DNA of 64,000 nucleotides, from NCBI GenBank assembly GCA_030531165.1, contig JAUNOI010000003.1, positions 1-64,000 on the forward strand. The letters are read 5' to 3'. Positions 34,998 through 43,044 of this stretch are shown in pieces; position 1 is the stretch's first letter; every line of letters begins with the position of its first letter. Position numbers and translations under genes: made by a program. The stretch comes from Lachnospiraceae bacterium (lineage in GTDB: Bacteria > Bacillota > Clostridia > Lachnospirales > Lachnospiraceae). Under the pieces are notes generated by a model, which did no database searches, had not been told where the DNA came from, and saw only the letters and a list, made by a program, of their open reading frames with translations.

Positions 34998-36311
34998 ATG
35001 AAAAGAAAAGCAGATGTAATCATCGTAGGAACTGGCGCTGCCGGTCTTTTTTGTGCACTCCACCTGCCAAAAAGTATGGATGTACTCATGATTACAAAAG
35101 ACGATGCTGAATTAAGTGATTCTTATTTGGCGCAGGGTGGAATCTCGACACTGAGAGATAAAGAAGACTATGAAAGCTATTATGAAGATACGATGAAGGC
35201 GGGGCACTATGAGAATAAAGCGGAATCCGTTGAGATTATGATCAAATCATCACCGAAGATCATTCGTGAATTGATTGGATATGGTGTTGATTTTGATAAG
35301 AATGGCGAAGAGATTGCATTTACAAGAGAGGGCGGCCATTCTAAGTTTCGTATTATGCATCACAAAGACATAACCGGTAAGGAAATTACGAGTAAATTAT
35401 ACGAAAGAGTAAAAGAATGTAAGAATATTACAATTTTAGAATATACGATGATGATAGATGTTATAGAAGATCATGGGGGATGTTGCGGCATCGTCGTATA
35501 TGAACCGGACGGCAGGATTGATACATATTATAGTAAGAACGTAGTGTTAGCAACGGGTGGTGTCGGCGGCTTGTTTCCGAATTCAACCAATTTTAATCAT
35601 TTGACGGCGGATAGTCTTGCAATTGCCATTAAGCATCATATTGCTTTGGAAAATATTAATTATATTCAGATTCATCCGACCACATTATATTCGAAAAAGC
35701 CGGGACGGCGCTTTTTGATTTCTGAATCCGTGCGTGGTGAAGGTGCTGTTTTGCTTAATAAGAAAGGGGAACGTTTTGTGGATGAATTGCTTCCGCGCGA
35801 TATTGTTACAGAAGCGATCCGTAAGCAGATGAGAGAAGATCAGTCTGACCACGTATATATGTCTGTAAAGCATATGGATCGGGAAGAGTTGTTGAGACAT
35901 TTCCCCAATATTTATGAGAGGTGTCTGGAAGAAGGGTATGATATGACAAAGGATTTGATACCGGTTACCCCGTCTCAGCACTATTTTATGGGAGGAATCC
36001 AGGTTGATAAAAACAGTGCAACTTCTATGCCGTATTTATATGCAGTTGGAGAGACAAGCTGCAATGGTGTTCATGGTAAGAACAGATTAGCAAGCAATTC
36101 TCTTCTGGAAGCGCTTGTATTTGCAGAGCGCGCGGCAAAACATATTGTAGAAGAGGAAGGTACATTCAAAGAAGTACCAGTGGATATGACACAATATGTT
36201 TCCAGAGATGAGATCCAAAAAGAATACAGAAACCTTGTGTTAGAGGAAATAAAAAGAAGGGATGGAGAGTTTTATGCTAAGTGGTGTGACCCTGAAGCTT
36301 CAGTTGGATGA
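34998..36311 (+). CDS. nadB: L-aspartate oxidase
   Basis: NadB oxidises aspartate to iminoaspartate for de novo NAD synthesis, using fumarate as the acceptor in anaerobes. The 437-residue flavoprotein has an FAD fold (DVIIVGTGAAGLFCAL), YLAQGGIST, REGGHSKFRIMHHKDITGKEI, a catalytic region EAVRGEGAVLLNKKGERF (seen as ESVRGEGAVL) and TPSQHYFMGGI. The C-terminal helical domain is short for the family. Start 34998 has GGAAGGG at proper distance; the in-frame ATG at 34983 is closer to the promoter. The end overlaps nadC. nadA is not adjacent. Confidence 0.93.
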   Translation: MKRKADVIIVGTGAAGLFCALHLPKSMDVLMITKDDAELSDSYLAQGGISTLRDKEDYESYYEDTMKAGHYENKAESVEIMIKSSPKIIRELIGYGVDFDKNGEEIAFTREGGHSKFRIMHHKDITGKEITSKLYERVKECKNITILEYTMMIDVIEDHGGCCGIVVYEPDGRIDTYYSKNVVLATGGVGGLFPNSTNFNHLTADSLAIAIKHHIALENINYIQIHPTTLYSKKPGRRFLISESVRGEGAVLLNKKGERFVDELLPRDIVTEAIRKQMREDQSDHVYMSVKHMDREELLRHFPNIYERCLEEGYDMTKDLIPVTPSQHYFMGGIQVDKNSATSMPYLYAVGETSCNGVHGKNRLASNSLLEALVFAERAAKHIVEEEGTFKEVPVDMTQYVSRDEIQKEYRNLVLEEIKRRDGEFYAKWCDPEASVG

Positions 36312-37131
36312 TTATATTTTAAGCGCTTTAAAAGAAGATATTACGAGTGAGGACGTATCGACGAATGCTGTGATGCCATGTCCAAAGCAGGGAATCGTCG
36401 AGTTGATCTGCAAAGAAGATGGTATTATATGCGGTCTGGATGTATTTGAACGAGTTTTTACATTATTAGATGATAAGACAGTATTTGAGACAGAATTAAA
36501 GGACGGCGATCAAGTGAAGAATGGACAGCTGATGGGAGTTGTGAAAGGCGATATCCGTGTTTTATTATCCGGAGAACGGGTCGCTTTGAATTATCTTCAG
36601 CGAATGAGCGGTATTGCAACGTTTACAAAATCACTTGCGGATGAACTGAAAGGTTCTAAAACGAAGCTTTTGGATACGAGAAAGACGACACCGAATATGC
36701 GTCCATTTGAAAAGTATGCGGTGACGGTCGGCGGCGGCAATAACCACCGTTACAATCTATCCGACGGCGTCATGTTAAAGGATAACCATATCGGTGCAGC
36801 CGGAGGAATTAAGGAAGCCGTTGCGCTTGCCAAAGACTACGCACCGTTTGTCCGTAAAATCGAAGTAGAAGTGGAAACGATGGAGCAGGTCAAGGAAGCT
36901 GTGGAAGCGGGGGCTGAAATCATTATGCTCGATAATATGAGTTACGAGCAGATGAAAGAGGCAGTTGTCTATATCGATGGCAGAGCGGAAACCGAATGTT
37001 CGGGCAATGTAACGAAGGACCGTCTGGCAGCGATTCGTGAGATCGGTGTCGACTATGTATCGAGTGGTGCGTTGACGCACTCTTATCCAATCCTGGATAT
37101 TTCATTGAAAAATCTGCATCCGACAGAATAA
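36274..37131 (+). CDS. nadC: Nicotinate-nucleotide pyrophosphorylase (quinolinate phosphoribosyltransferase)
   Basis: NadC converts quinolinate and PRPP to nicotinate mononucleotide. The 285-residue protein shows ALKEDITSEDVSTNAV, LNYLQRMSGIATFT, LLDTRKTTPNMRPFEKYAV, GGGNNHRYNLSDGVMLKDNH and EVEVETMEQ. I choose the ATG at 36274, which has GGAG six nt upstream. The in-frame ATG at 36262 is also possible. It overlaps nadB by 38 nt. The product also feeds CobT, which uses nicotinate mononucleotide. Confidence 0.95.
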   Translation: MLSGVTLKLQLDDYILSALKEDITSEDVSTNAVMPCPKQGIVELICKEDGIICGLDVFERVFTLLDDKTVFETELKDGDQVKNGQLMGVVKGDIRVLLSGERVALNYLQRMSGIATFTKSLADELKGSKTKLLDTRKTTPNMRPFEKYAVTVGGGNNHRYNLSDGVMLKDNHIGAAGGIKEAVALAKDYAPFVRKIEVEVETMEQVKEAVEAGAEIIMLDNMSYEQMKEAVVYIDGRAETECSGNVTKDRLAAIREIGVDYVSSGALTHSYPILDISLKNLHPTE

Positions 37132-37141
37132 ATTGATGACG

Positions 37142-37170
37142 AAAAGAAGCGCTCTGGGTGCTTCTTTTTT
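37142..37170 (+). terminator. Rho-independent terminator of nadC
   Basis: AAAAGAAGC (37142-37150) pairs with GCTTCTTTT (37160-37168), followed by T's. Confidence 0.88.
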
Positions 37171-37180
37171 GTCGCAGTAA

Positions 37181-37209
37181 TTGACATTTTATATAAAATA
37201 AGGGAAAAT
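37181..37209 (+). promoter_or_regulatory. Predicted promoter of the HPr-like gene
   Basis: A perfect TTGACA (37181-37186), 17-bp spacer and GAAAAT (37204-37209) lie upstream. The -10 is weak; TATACT at about 37219 is an alternative without a matching -35. Confidence 0.5.
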
Positions 37210-37255
37210 GTTGATAGAGTATACTGTATAAATATTTTAAAGGAGAATTTATTTT

Positions 37256-37510
37256 ATGAAAAATTATCGATACATAGTTACAGATCCTTCCGGGTTGCAT
37301 GCACGTCCGGCAACGATGATCGCATCCTGTTTGATGGGACATAAAAGTATGGCAACGGTTGCAGTTGGAGATCATATTGTCGATGGAAGCGATGTATTGG
37401 CACTTATGAGTTTATATGTAAAGGTGAATGAAGAACTCCTGTTTTATATTGAAGGGGAAGATGAAGAAGAAACTCTCGCGGATCTGAAAAATGTACTAAA
37501 AAAACTTTAA
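37256..37510 (+). CDS. HPr-family phosphocarrier protein with Asp at the regulatory serine position
   Basis: HPr passes phosphate from enzyme I to sugar-specific IIA proteins. The 84-residue protein keeps the active-site SGLHARPAT with His15 and Arg17. Ungapped alignment with Bacillus HPr puts Asp at residue 46, where HPr kinase would phosphorylate Ser; a Ser sits at 45. No ptsI is adjacent, so it may be a second, specialised HPr (Crh-like in concept, though Crh lacks His15). GGAGAATT precedes the start. Confidence 0.85.
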   Translation: MKNYRYIVTDPSGLHARPATMIASCLMGHKSMATVAVGDHIVDGSDVLALMSLYVKVNEELLFYIEGEDEEETLADLKNVLKKL

Positions 37511-37541
37511 AAAAAGACTATACCACTGGTAAATTTACATA

Positions 37542-37570
37542 TTGACAAGTGGTAAAAAACATGCTAGTCT
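37542..37570 (+). promoter_or_regulatory. Predicted promoter of the transketolase operon
   Basis: A perfect TTGACA (37542-37547), 17-bp spacer ending in TGC and TAGTCT (37565-37570) form an extended -10 promoter. The transcript would carry a leader of about 280 nt. Confidence 0.7.
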
Positions 37571-37575
37571 ATAAC

Positions 37576-37859
37576 TGTAATACAGATGTATTACCTAACC
37601 GGATAAAACACATTCTGCGAGTTTTACCGGTTTGTGTGTGGCGGCAAGCGAAAATAACATTTGTTATTTTTGCAGGGCTTGTGCTTCCGCACATATGTAA
37701 GATTATAATATGTGTTTGCATTAAAAAAATATGTCAATATTTTTTCTGTACGAATGCAAGAATAAAAATGTATAAGTGTAGAAACTTTGTTGGAAACATT
37801 TGTGTTGAGTGGGCCTCCATATTATAATGAGATTATTAAACAAAAAGGAGAGAAAATCT
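37576..37859 (+). promoter_or_regulatory. Structured 5' leader of the transketolase operon, containing element A
   Basis: Three successive hairpins are visible. GTAATAC/GTATTAC lies near 37576-37593. A 12-bp stem AACCGG-a-TAAAAC / GTTTTA-CCGGTT spans 37598-37632. A longer structure is built on GGCAAGCG (37643), AAAATAAC-ATTT-GTTATTTT and GGCTT...CCGC. None is followed by a U tract, so they are not plain terminators. A 92-codon reading frame across the leader has no ribosome site. I do not recognise a known riboswitch class. Confidence 0.5.
37643..37672 (+). repeat. Related intergenic hairpin element A
   Basis: Its first 23 bases match the element at 43063 at 20 positions. The stem AAAATAAC/GTTATTTT differs from that copy by paired changes (T-A to C-G and A-T to G-C), as expected for a conserved RNA or DNA hairpin. 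Confidence 0.5.
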
Positions 37860-38666
37860 ATGGCATCATTAGCTGTAACAGCAAACGAAATTAGAAAAAG
37901 CATCATTAAAGCAGTGCATAGTGCAAAATCCGGTCATCCGGGCGGTTCCTTATCAGCAGCAGATATTTTTACCTATCTTTATTTTGAGGAGATGAACATC
38001 GATCCGAAGAATCCGAAAGATCCGAACAGAGATCGTTTCGTATTATCGAAGGGACATGTAGCTCCGGGATATTATGCAACGCTGGCCGAAAGAGGATATT
38101 TTCCAAAGGAAGATCTGATCACATTGAGAAAGATTGGTTCTCATCTTCAGGGACATCCTTGTATTGCACATACGCCGGGTGTGGATATGTCAAGCGGATC
38201 ATTGGGACAGGGTATCTCTGCGGCAGTGGGTATGGCTCTTGCTGCAAAGCTTCGAGGCGATGACTATCGTGTATATACGCTGTTAGGTGATGGCGAGATC
38301 CAGGAAGGTCAGGTATGGGAGGCATCCATGTTTGCCGGTCATAGAAAGTTAGACAACTTAGTAGTGATCGTGGACAACAATGGACTCCAGATCGACGGTA
38401 ACATTGAAGATGTATGCTCTCCATATCCAATTGCAGATAAATTCAAAGCATTTAACTTTAATGTGATAGAAATTGATGGACATGACTTTGATCAGATTGC
38501 AGATGCATTTAAAGCAGCAAGAGAATGCAAGGGTATGCCAACGGCAATCATCGCGAAGACTATAAAGGGCAAAGGTGTAAGTTTCATGGAGAACCAGGCA
38601 TCATGGCATGGAAGTGCTCCAAATGATGAACAGGCAGCAATCGCCCTGAAAGACTTAGAACAGTAG
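37860..38666 (+). CDS. Transketolase, N-terminal (TPP-binding) subunit
   Basis: This is half of a split transketolase of the non-oxidative pentose phosphate pathway. The 268-residue protein has HSAKSGHPGGSLSAADI, SKGHVAPGYYA, DMSSGSLGQGIS and the TPP motif LLGDGEIQEGQVWEA with VVIVDNNGLQIDG. Start 37860 follows AAAAAGGAGAG; an in-frame ATG at 37809 is rejected. The partner gene follows after 20 nt. A 1-deoxyxylulose-5-phosphate synthase would be one chain, so the split form favours transketolase. Confidence 0.94.
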   Translation: MASLAVTANEIRKSIIKAVHSAKSGHPGGSLSAADIFTYLYFEEMNIDPKNPKDPNRDRFVLSKGHVAPGYYATLAERGYFPKEDLITLRKIGSHLQGHPCIAHTPGVDMSSGSLGQGISAAVGMALAAKLRGDDYRVYTLLGDGEIQEGQVWEASMFAGHRKLDNLVVIVDNNGLQIDGNIEDVCSPYPIADKFKAFNFNVIEIDGHDFDQIADAFKAARECKGMPTAIIAKTIKGKGVSFMENQASWHGSAPNDEQAAIALKDLEQ

Positions 38667-38686
38667 GAAAGCGAGGTAGATGTAAG

Positions 38687-39628
38687 ATGGCAGATGTAAA
38701 GAAGATTGCAACCAGAGAGAGTTATGGTAACGCATTAGTTGAATTAGGTAAAAAGTATGATAATATTGTCGTTTTAGATGCTGACCTTGCGGCAGCGACT
38801 AAGACAGGAGTATTCAAAAAGGCATTTCCGGAACGCCACATCGACTGCGGTATCGCAGAGGGTAATATGGTAGGCGTCGGTGCCGGTCTTGCAGCGGCAG
38901 GGATGGTACCATTTGTAAGTTCTTTTGCGATGTTTGCAGCAGGAAGAGCATTTGAACAGGTACGTAATTCCGTTGGATATCCTCATCTGAATGTAAAAAT
39001 TGGTGCAACGCATGCGGGTATTTCCGTAGGTGAAGACGGTGCAACTCATCAGTGTAACGAAGACATCGCTTTGATGAGGACGATTCCGGGTATGGTAGTG
39101 ATCAATCCGGCGGATGATACCGAAGCAAGAGCTGCAGTATATGCAGCTTATGAACATGATGGTCCTGTATATTTAAGATTCGGACGTCTGGCTGCTCCGG
39201 TTATCTTTGATCCCGAAGATTTTAAATTTGAGATCGGAAAAGGTCAGGTAATTTCTGAAGGGACGGATGTTACGATCATCGCGACAGGTTTGATGGTTGC
39301 AAATTCCATTGATGCGGCTAAGATGCTGGCAGAAAAGGGAATCAGTGCAAAAGTGATCAATATGGCTACGATTAAACCATTGGATGAAGAATTAGTCATT
39401 GCGGCAGCAAAAGAGACAGGAAAAGTCGTTACGGTAGAAGAACATTCCGTGATCGGCGGACTTGGAAGTGCTGTATGTGACGTTCTGAGCGAAAAATGCC
39501 CAACACAGGTATTGAAGATCGGCGTGAACGATGAATTTGGACATTCCGGACCGGCATTAGACCTGATTGCTGAATTTGGATTAGATGCAAAAGGAATTGC
39601 AGAGAAAGTAGAAGCATTTGTAAAATAA
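38687..39628 (+). CDS. Transketolase, C-terminal (pyrimidine-binding) subunit
   Basis: The 313-residue partner carries the central pyrimidine domain (VVLDADLAAATKTGVFKKAF, IDCGIAEGNMVGVGAGLAA with the catalytic Glu) and the C-terminal regulatory domain (VVTVEEHSVIGGLGSAV, GHSGPALDLI). It lies 20 nt downstream of the N-terminal subunit and ends at a terminator. Together they make a full enzyme of normal size. Confidence 0.94.
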   Translation: MADVKKIATRESYGNALVELGKKYDNIVVLDADLAAATKTGVFKKAFPERHIDCGIAEGNMVGVGAGLAAAGMVPFVSSFAMFAAGRAFEQVRNSVGYPHLNVKIGATHAGISVGEDGATHQCNEDIALMRTIPGMVVINPADDTEARAAVYAAYEHDGPVYLRFGRLAAPVIFDPEDFKFEIGKGQVISEGTDVTIIATGLMVANSIDAAKMLAEKGISAKVINMATIKPLDEELVIAAAKETGKVVTVEEHSVIGGLGSAVCDVLSEKCPTQVLKIGVNDEFGHSGPALDLIAEFGLDAKGIAEKVEAFVK

Positions 39629-39676
39629 AATTTGAAATAATAAAAAAGTCAATATCCATAAAATGATAAAGAAAAG

Positions 39677-39708
39677 AAGTCGTTTTCGATTAAGAAAACG
39701 GCTTTTTT
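39677..39708 (+). terminator. Rho-independent terminator of the transketolase operon
   Basis: AAGTCGTTTTC (39677-39687) pairs with GAAAACGGCTT (39694-39704), followed by T's. Confidence 0.92.
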
Positions 39709-39770
39709 CTATGTGTAAAATGAAAAAACAGGACTTATTGATTTTAGATTATTAAGAAAAGTTTGCTTGT

Positions 39771-39785
39771 TGATAATAATTATCA
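39771..39785. promoter_or_regulatory. Fur box 1, perfect 7-1-7 palindrome
   Basis: TGATAATAATTATCA matches the classical Fur consensus TGATAAT-n-ATTATCA at all positions. It lies just upstream of the -35 of the feo operon promoter. Confidence 0.85.
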
Positions 39786-39794
39786 ATAAAGCTA

Positions 39795-39823
39795 TTGACA
39801 ATGCGATTGAGAATCGTTATCAT
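39795..39823 (+). promoter_or_regulatory. Predicted promoter of the fur-feoAAB operon
   Basis: Perfect TTGACA (39795-39800), 17-bp spacer, TATCAT (39818-39823). Fur boxes flank and cover it, the layout of iron repression. Confidence 0.85.
39808..39822. promoter_or_regulatory. Fur box 2 overlapping the -10
   Basis: TGAGAATCGTTATCA matches the 7-1-7 consensus at 12 of 14 positions and covers the spacer and -10 element, so binding would block RNA polymerase. Confidence 0.8.
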
Positions 39824-39841
39824 ATAAATGAAATTTGAAAT

Positions 39842-39856
39842 TGAGAATCGCTTTCA
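39842..39856. promoter_or_regulatory. Fur box 3 downstream of the start site
   Basis: TGAGAATCGCTTTCA, a weaker match, sits within a larger palindrome with TTTGAAA and TTTCAAA ends. The centres of boxes 2 and 3 are 34 bp apart. From here to 40056 there is a leader of about 200 nt with a few possible pairings (TGCATCG with CGATGCA) but no known RNA motif. Confidence 0.6.
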
Positions 39857-40056
39857 AAATAATACATATCATAACAATGTGGTTAAGCAGTTTATCATGC
39901 ATGCATCGGAACGGTCATTGTTCCTCGTACTATTTCTACATCATCCTTCTTTGAGCATACGGTGGCAATACGATGCAGGCTGCATTTGTTAGAAACATAT
40001 GTTTTGTAGGGTGAGTCAGATATTTTCTAAAGGTCTCAATAGAATGGAGAGAGAAA

Positions 40057-40305
40057 ATGACAGATGCCGGAACAAACGAATTAGTAATCGAAAAGTTAAG
40101 AAGTCATGGATGCAGAATTACAAATCAGCGCAGAATCTTAATTGATATCATACTGGAACATGATTGTGCTTCCTGCAAGGAGATTTATTATCTTGCATCG
40201 AAAAAAGATCCGTCTATCGGGATCGCAACTGTATACCGCATGATGCGTACTTTGGAAGAGTACGGAATCATTACAAGAAAATCCATGTATCAAGTTGAAA
40301 TATAA
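40057..40305 (+). CDS. Truncated Fur-family protein, DNA-binding domain only
   Basis: The 82-residue product matches the winged-helix domain of Fur (HGCRITNQRRILIDIILEH, KEIYYLASKKDPSIGIATVYRMMRTLEEYGIITRK) and then stops at TAA. The roughly 60-residue C-terminal dimerisation and metal-binding domain of normal Fur is absent, and no remnant is visible before feoA. The gene has a good context (AATGGAGAG upstream) and is the first gene of an iron-uptake operon preceded by Fur boxes. It could be a functional mini-regulator or interfere with a full-length Fur encoded elsewhere. Confidence 0.85.
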   Translation: MTDAGTNELVIEKLRSHGCRITNQRRILIDIILEHDCASCKEIYYLASKKDPSIGIATVYRMMRTLEEYGIITRKSMYQVEI

Positions 40306-40324
40306 CAGAAAGAAGTGAAAAAAG

Positions 40325-40537
40325 ATGCCATTATCGATGGTGAACGAAGGTGTGCCGTATGTTATCCAACGAATCGGCGGTAAAGAGGAAACTAGAAGAT
40401 TTCTTGAAAATCTTGGATTTGTGACCGGAGCGGAAGTGACGGTGATATCCATCATTGATGGAAATATTATTATAAATGTAAAAGATTCTAGGGTTGCTAT
40501 TGGCAAAGCAATGGCAAATAAAATTATGGTCGCATAA
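40325..40537 (+). CDS. feoA: FeoA-like SH3-domain protein, first copy
   Basis: FeoA proteins are small SH3-fold partners of the FeoB iron transporter. The 70-residue protein has the family core RIGGKEETRRFLENLGFVTGAEVTVI and ends with VAIGKAMANKIMV. It lies 19 nt after the truncated Fur gene and 33 nt before a second, divergent FeoA, a twin arrangement common in clostridia. Confidence 0.9.
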   Translation: MPLSMVNEGVPYVIQRIGGKEETRRFLENLGFVTGAEVTVISIIDGNIIINVKDSRVAIGKAMANKIMVA

Positions 40538-40570
40538 ATTGCGGCCCCAAGTTTTTTAGGAGGAAAAAAT

Positions 40571-40792
40571 ATGAAAACATTACGTGACGCCGCAGTCGGC
40601 GAAACAGTAAAAGTTGTAAAGTTAACAGGACACGGACCGGTAAAGAGACGTATCATGGATATGGGAATTACTAAGGGCATTGATGTATATGTTCGAAAAG
40701 TCGCTCCGCTTGGCGATCCGGTTGAGGTAACCGTTAGAGGTTATGAATTATCTGTTCGAAAAGCAGATGCGGAAATGATCGAAGTTGAATAG
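40571..40792 (+). CDS. feoA: FeoA-like SH3-domain protein, second copy
   Basis: The 73-residue protein has the FeoA pattern GETVKVVKLTGHGPVKRRIMD (core MGITKGIDVYVRKVAPLGDPVEV) and the late GYELSVRKADAEMIEV. Start follows TTAGGAGGAA. It differs clearly from the first copy, suggesting distinct roles in the Feo complex. Confidence 0.93.
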   Translation: MKTLRDAAVGETVKVVKLTGHGPVKRRIMDMGITKGIDVYVRKVAPLGDPVEVTVRGYELSVRKADAEMIEVE

Positions 40793-40830
40793 GTATATAT
40801 GAAAATAAATAGTTTTAGGAGGAAAGAGAG

Positions 40831-42978
40831 ATGGCAATTACAATTGCTTTAGCAGGTAACCCGAATAGTGGTAAAACAACATTGTTCAATGCTTTGACGG
40901 GTGCAAATCAGTACGTAGGTAACTGGCCTGGTGTAACAGTAGAAAAAAAGGAAGGAAAGTTAAAAGGGAATAAAGATGTCGTGATCGCCGATTTACCGGG
41001 TATCTATTCTTTATCTCCATATACTTTGGAAGAAGTCGTTGCAAGAAATTATCTTGTAAATGAACAGCCTGATGCAATCTTAAATATTATCGATGGAACA
41101 AACATTGAACGTAACCTGTATTTAACGACACAGTTAGTGGAAATGGGAATTCCGGTTGTTATGGCAGTTAATATGATGGATCTTGTACGTAAAAACGGGG
41201 ATTCCATCAATATCAAAGCATTGTCAAAGAAATTAGGTTGTGAAGTGGTTGAAATCTCTGCGATCAAGGGCGAAGGAGTGAAAGAAGCTGCTGATCTTGC
41301 TGTAAAACTTGCAAAAAGCAAAAAAGCAGTAAAGCTCGTTCATGCATTTGACCCAAAAGTGGAAAAAGTGATCTCTTCAATCGAAAGCAGACTTGATTTC
41401 TCAATCCGGGAAGAACAGAAACGTTTCTTTGCAATCAAATTATTGGAACGTGATGAAAAAATCGGAGAGATGTTAAGTACAGTTCCAAATGTTGATGCGG
41501 AGATTAAAGAAATTGAAGCAGAGATGGATGACGATACAGAAAGTATTATTACAAATGAAAGATATACATATATTTCTTCGATCATCGGAGAATGTGTGAC
41601 GAAAAAACGTGCATCAGGAGAATTGACAACATCAGATAAAATCGATAAGATTGTTACAAACCGTATTTTAGCACTGCCGATCTTTGCAGTCGTGATGTTT
41701 GCAGTATATTACATTGCGATGGTAACGATTGGTGCAGCAGCAACGGATTGGACGAATGGAGCATTATTTGAAGAAACCATTTTACCTGCAGTTGGAGGAG
41801 CATTGGAATCCATCGGCTGTGCGGCATGGTTGGAAGGATTGATCGTTGACGGTATTATCGCCGGTGTCGGCGCGGTACTTGGATTTGTTCCTCAGATGTT
41901 AGTGCTGTTCTTCTTACTTGCTATTTTGGAAGGATGCGGTTATATGGCACGTATTGCGTTTATCATGGACCGTATTTTCCGCAGATTTGGTTTATCCGGT
42001 AAATCTTTCATTCCAATGTTAGTTGGAACCGGATGTGGTGTACCGGGTGTTATGGCCTCCCGTACGATCGAAAGTGAACAGGACAGACGAATGACGATCA
42101 TGACAACTACATTCGTGCCTTGTGGTGCAAAAATGCCGATCGTAGGATTGATCGCAGGTGCGATCTTCGGTGGTGCTCCATGGGTGGCAACGAGTGCATA
42201 CTTTGTTGGATTTGCGGCAATTCTTTGCTCTGGTATTATCTTAAAGAAGACAAAATGGTTTGCAGGCGATCCTGCTCCATTTGTAATGGAATTACCGGCA
42301 TATCATATGCCTACTGCCGGAAGCGTACTGCGTCAGACATGGGAACGCGGCTGGTCATTTATTAAAAAAGCAGGAACGATCATCTTACTTTCTACGATCT
42401 TCGTATGGTTTACATCCGGATTTGGATGGGTTGATGGACAGTTTAAGATGTTAGAAGCTCTTGAAATGGATCACAGTATTCTTGCCAAAATCGGTAATGC
42501 GATCTGCTGGATCTTTAAACCGCTTGGATGGGGCGACTGGAGATCGACGGTTGCAGCATTCACTGGTTTGGTAGCAAAAGAAAACGTAGTAGCTACATTT
42601 GGTATCCTTTACGGAGTTGAAGAAGTTGCTGAAAACGGAGATGAGATCTGGGGAAATCTTGCTGCGAATATGAGCCAGATTTCAGCATACTCATTCCTGG
42701 TATTTAACTTATTATGCGCGCCATGTTTTGCAGCTATGGGTGCGATCAAACGTGAAATGAACAATACAAGATGGTTCTGGAGAGCAATCGGTTACCAGTG
42801 TGGATTAGCCTATCTGGCAGCACTCTGTGTATTCCAGATCGGTACGGTGATTACCGGCGGCGGATTTGGAATCGGTACGATTGTAGCAATCATCATTATC
42901 GTAGCCTTTGTTGTTGCTTTGGTGAAACCTGTAAAAGCAGGTGAATACCTTGGCATGAAAAAAGAGGCTGCAAAATAA
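40831..42978 (+). CDS. feoB: Ferrous iron transport protein B
   Basis: FeoB imports Fe2+. The 715-residue protein has a cytoplasmic G domain: G1 AGNPNSGKTTLFNALTG near residue 8, DLPGIYSLSPYT (G3), NMMDLVRK (G4 region NMMD). A helical insulator follows. The membrane domain starts near residue 280 with two Gate motifs holding conserved Cys (FIPMLVGTGCGVPGVMA near 393, TFVPCGAKMPIVG near 428) and LLCAPCFAAMGAIKRE near 628. AGGAGG precedes the start. It is the main gene of the Fur-controlled operon. Confidence 0.97.
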   Translation: MAITIALAGNPNSGKTTLFNALTGANQYVGNWPGVTVEKKEGKLKGNKDVVIADLPGIYSLSPYTLEEVVARNYLVNEQPDAILNIIDGTNIERNLYLTTQLVEMGIPVVMAVNMMDLVRKNGDSINIKALSKKLGCEVVEISAIKGEGVKEAADLAVKLAKSKKAVKLVHAFDPKVEKVISSIESRLDFSIREEQKRFFAIKLLERDEKIGEMLSTVPNVDAEIKEIEAEMDDDTESIITNERYTYISSIIGECVTKKRASGELTTSDKIDKIVTNRILALPIFAVVMFAVYYIAMVTIGAAATDWTNGALFEETILPAVGGALESIGCAAWLEGLIVDGIIAGVGAVLGFVPQMLVLFFLLAILEGCGYMARIAFIMDRIFRRFGLSGKSFIPMLVGTGCGVPGVMASRTIESEQDRRMTIMTTTFVPCGAKMPIVGLIAGAIFGGAPWVATSAYFVGFAAILCSGIILKKTKWFAGDPAPFVMELPAYHMPTAGSVLRQTWERGWSFIKKAGTIILLSTIFVWFTSGFGWVDGQFKMLEALEMDHSILAKIGNAICWIFKPLGWGDWRSTVAAFTGLVAKENVVATFGILYGVEEVAENGDEIWGNLAANMSQISAYSFLVFNLLCAPCFAAMGAIKREMNNTRWFWRAIGYQCGLAYLAALCVFQIGTVITGGGFGIGTIVAIIIIVAFVVALVKPVKAGEYLGMKKEAAK

Positions 42979-43044
42979 AATAGTTATATAGAATCCCTTT
43001 CAAAGCACAAATGCCTGCCGGATCCGGTGGGCTTTGATGCTTTA

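Noticed and set aside
37549..37827. 92-codon open frame over the transketolase leader
   Set aside because: No ribosome site, no family resemblance, and it spans several hairpins; the region is better read as a structured leader.
40138..40680. 180-codon minus-strand open frame opposite the truncated Fur and feoA genes
   Set aside because: It runs antisense to three well-supported genes, has no recognisable domain and no clear ribosome site.
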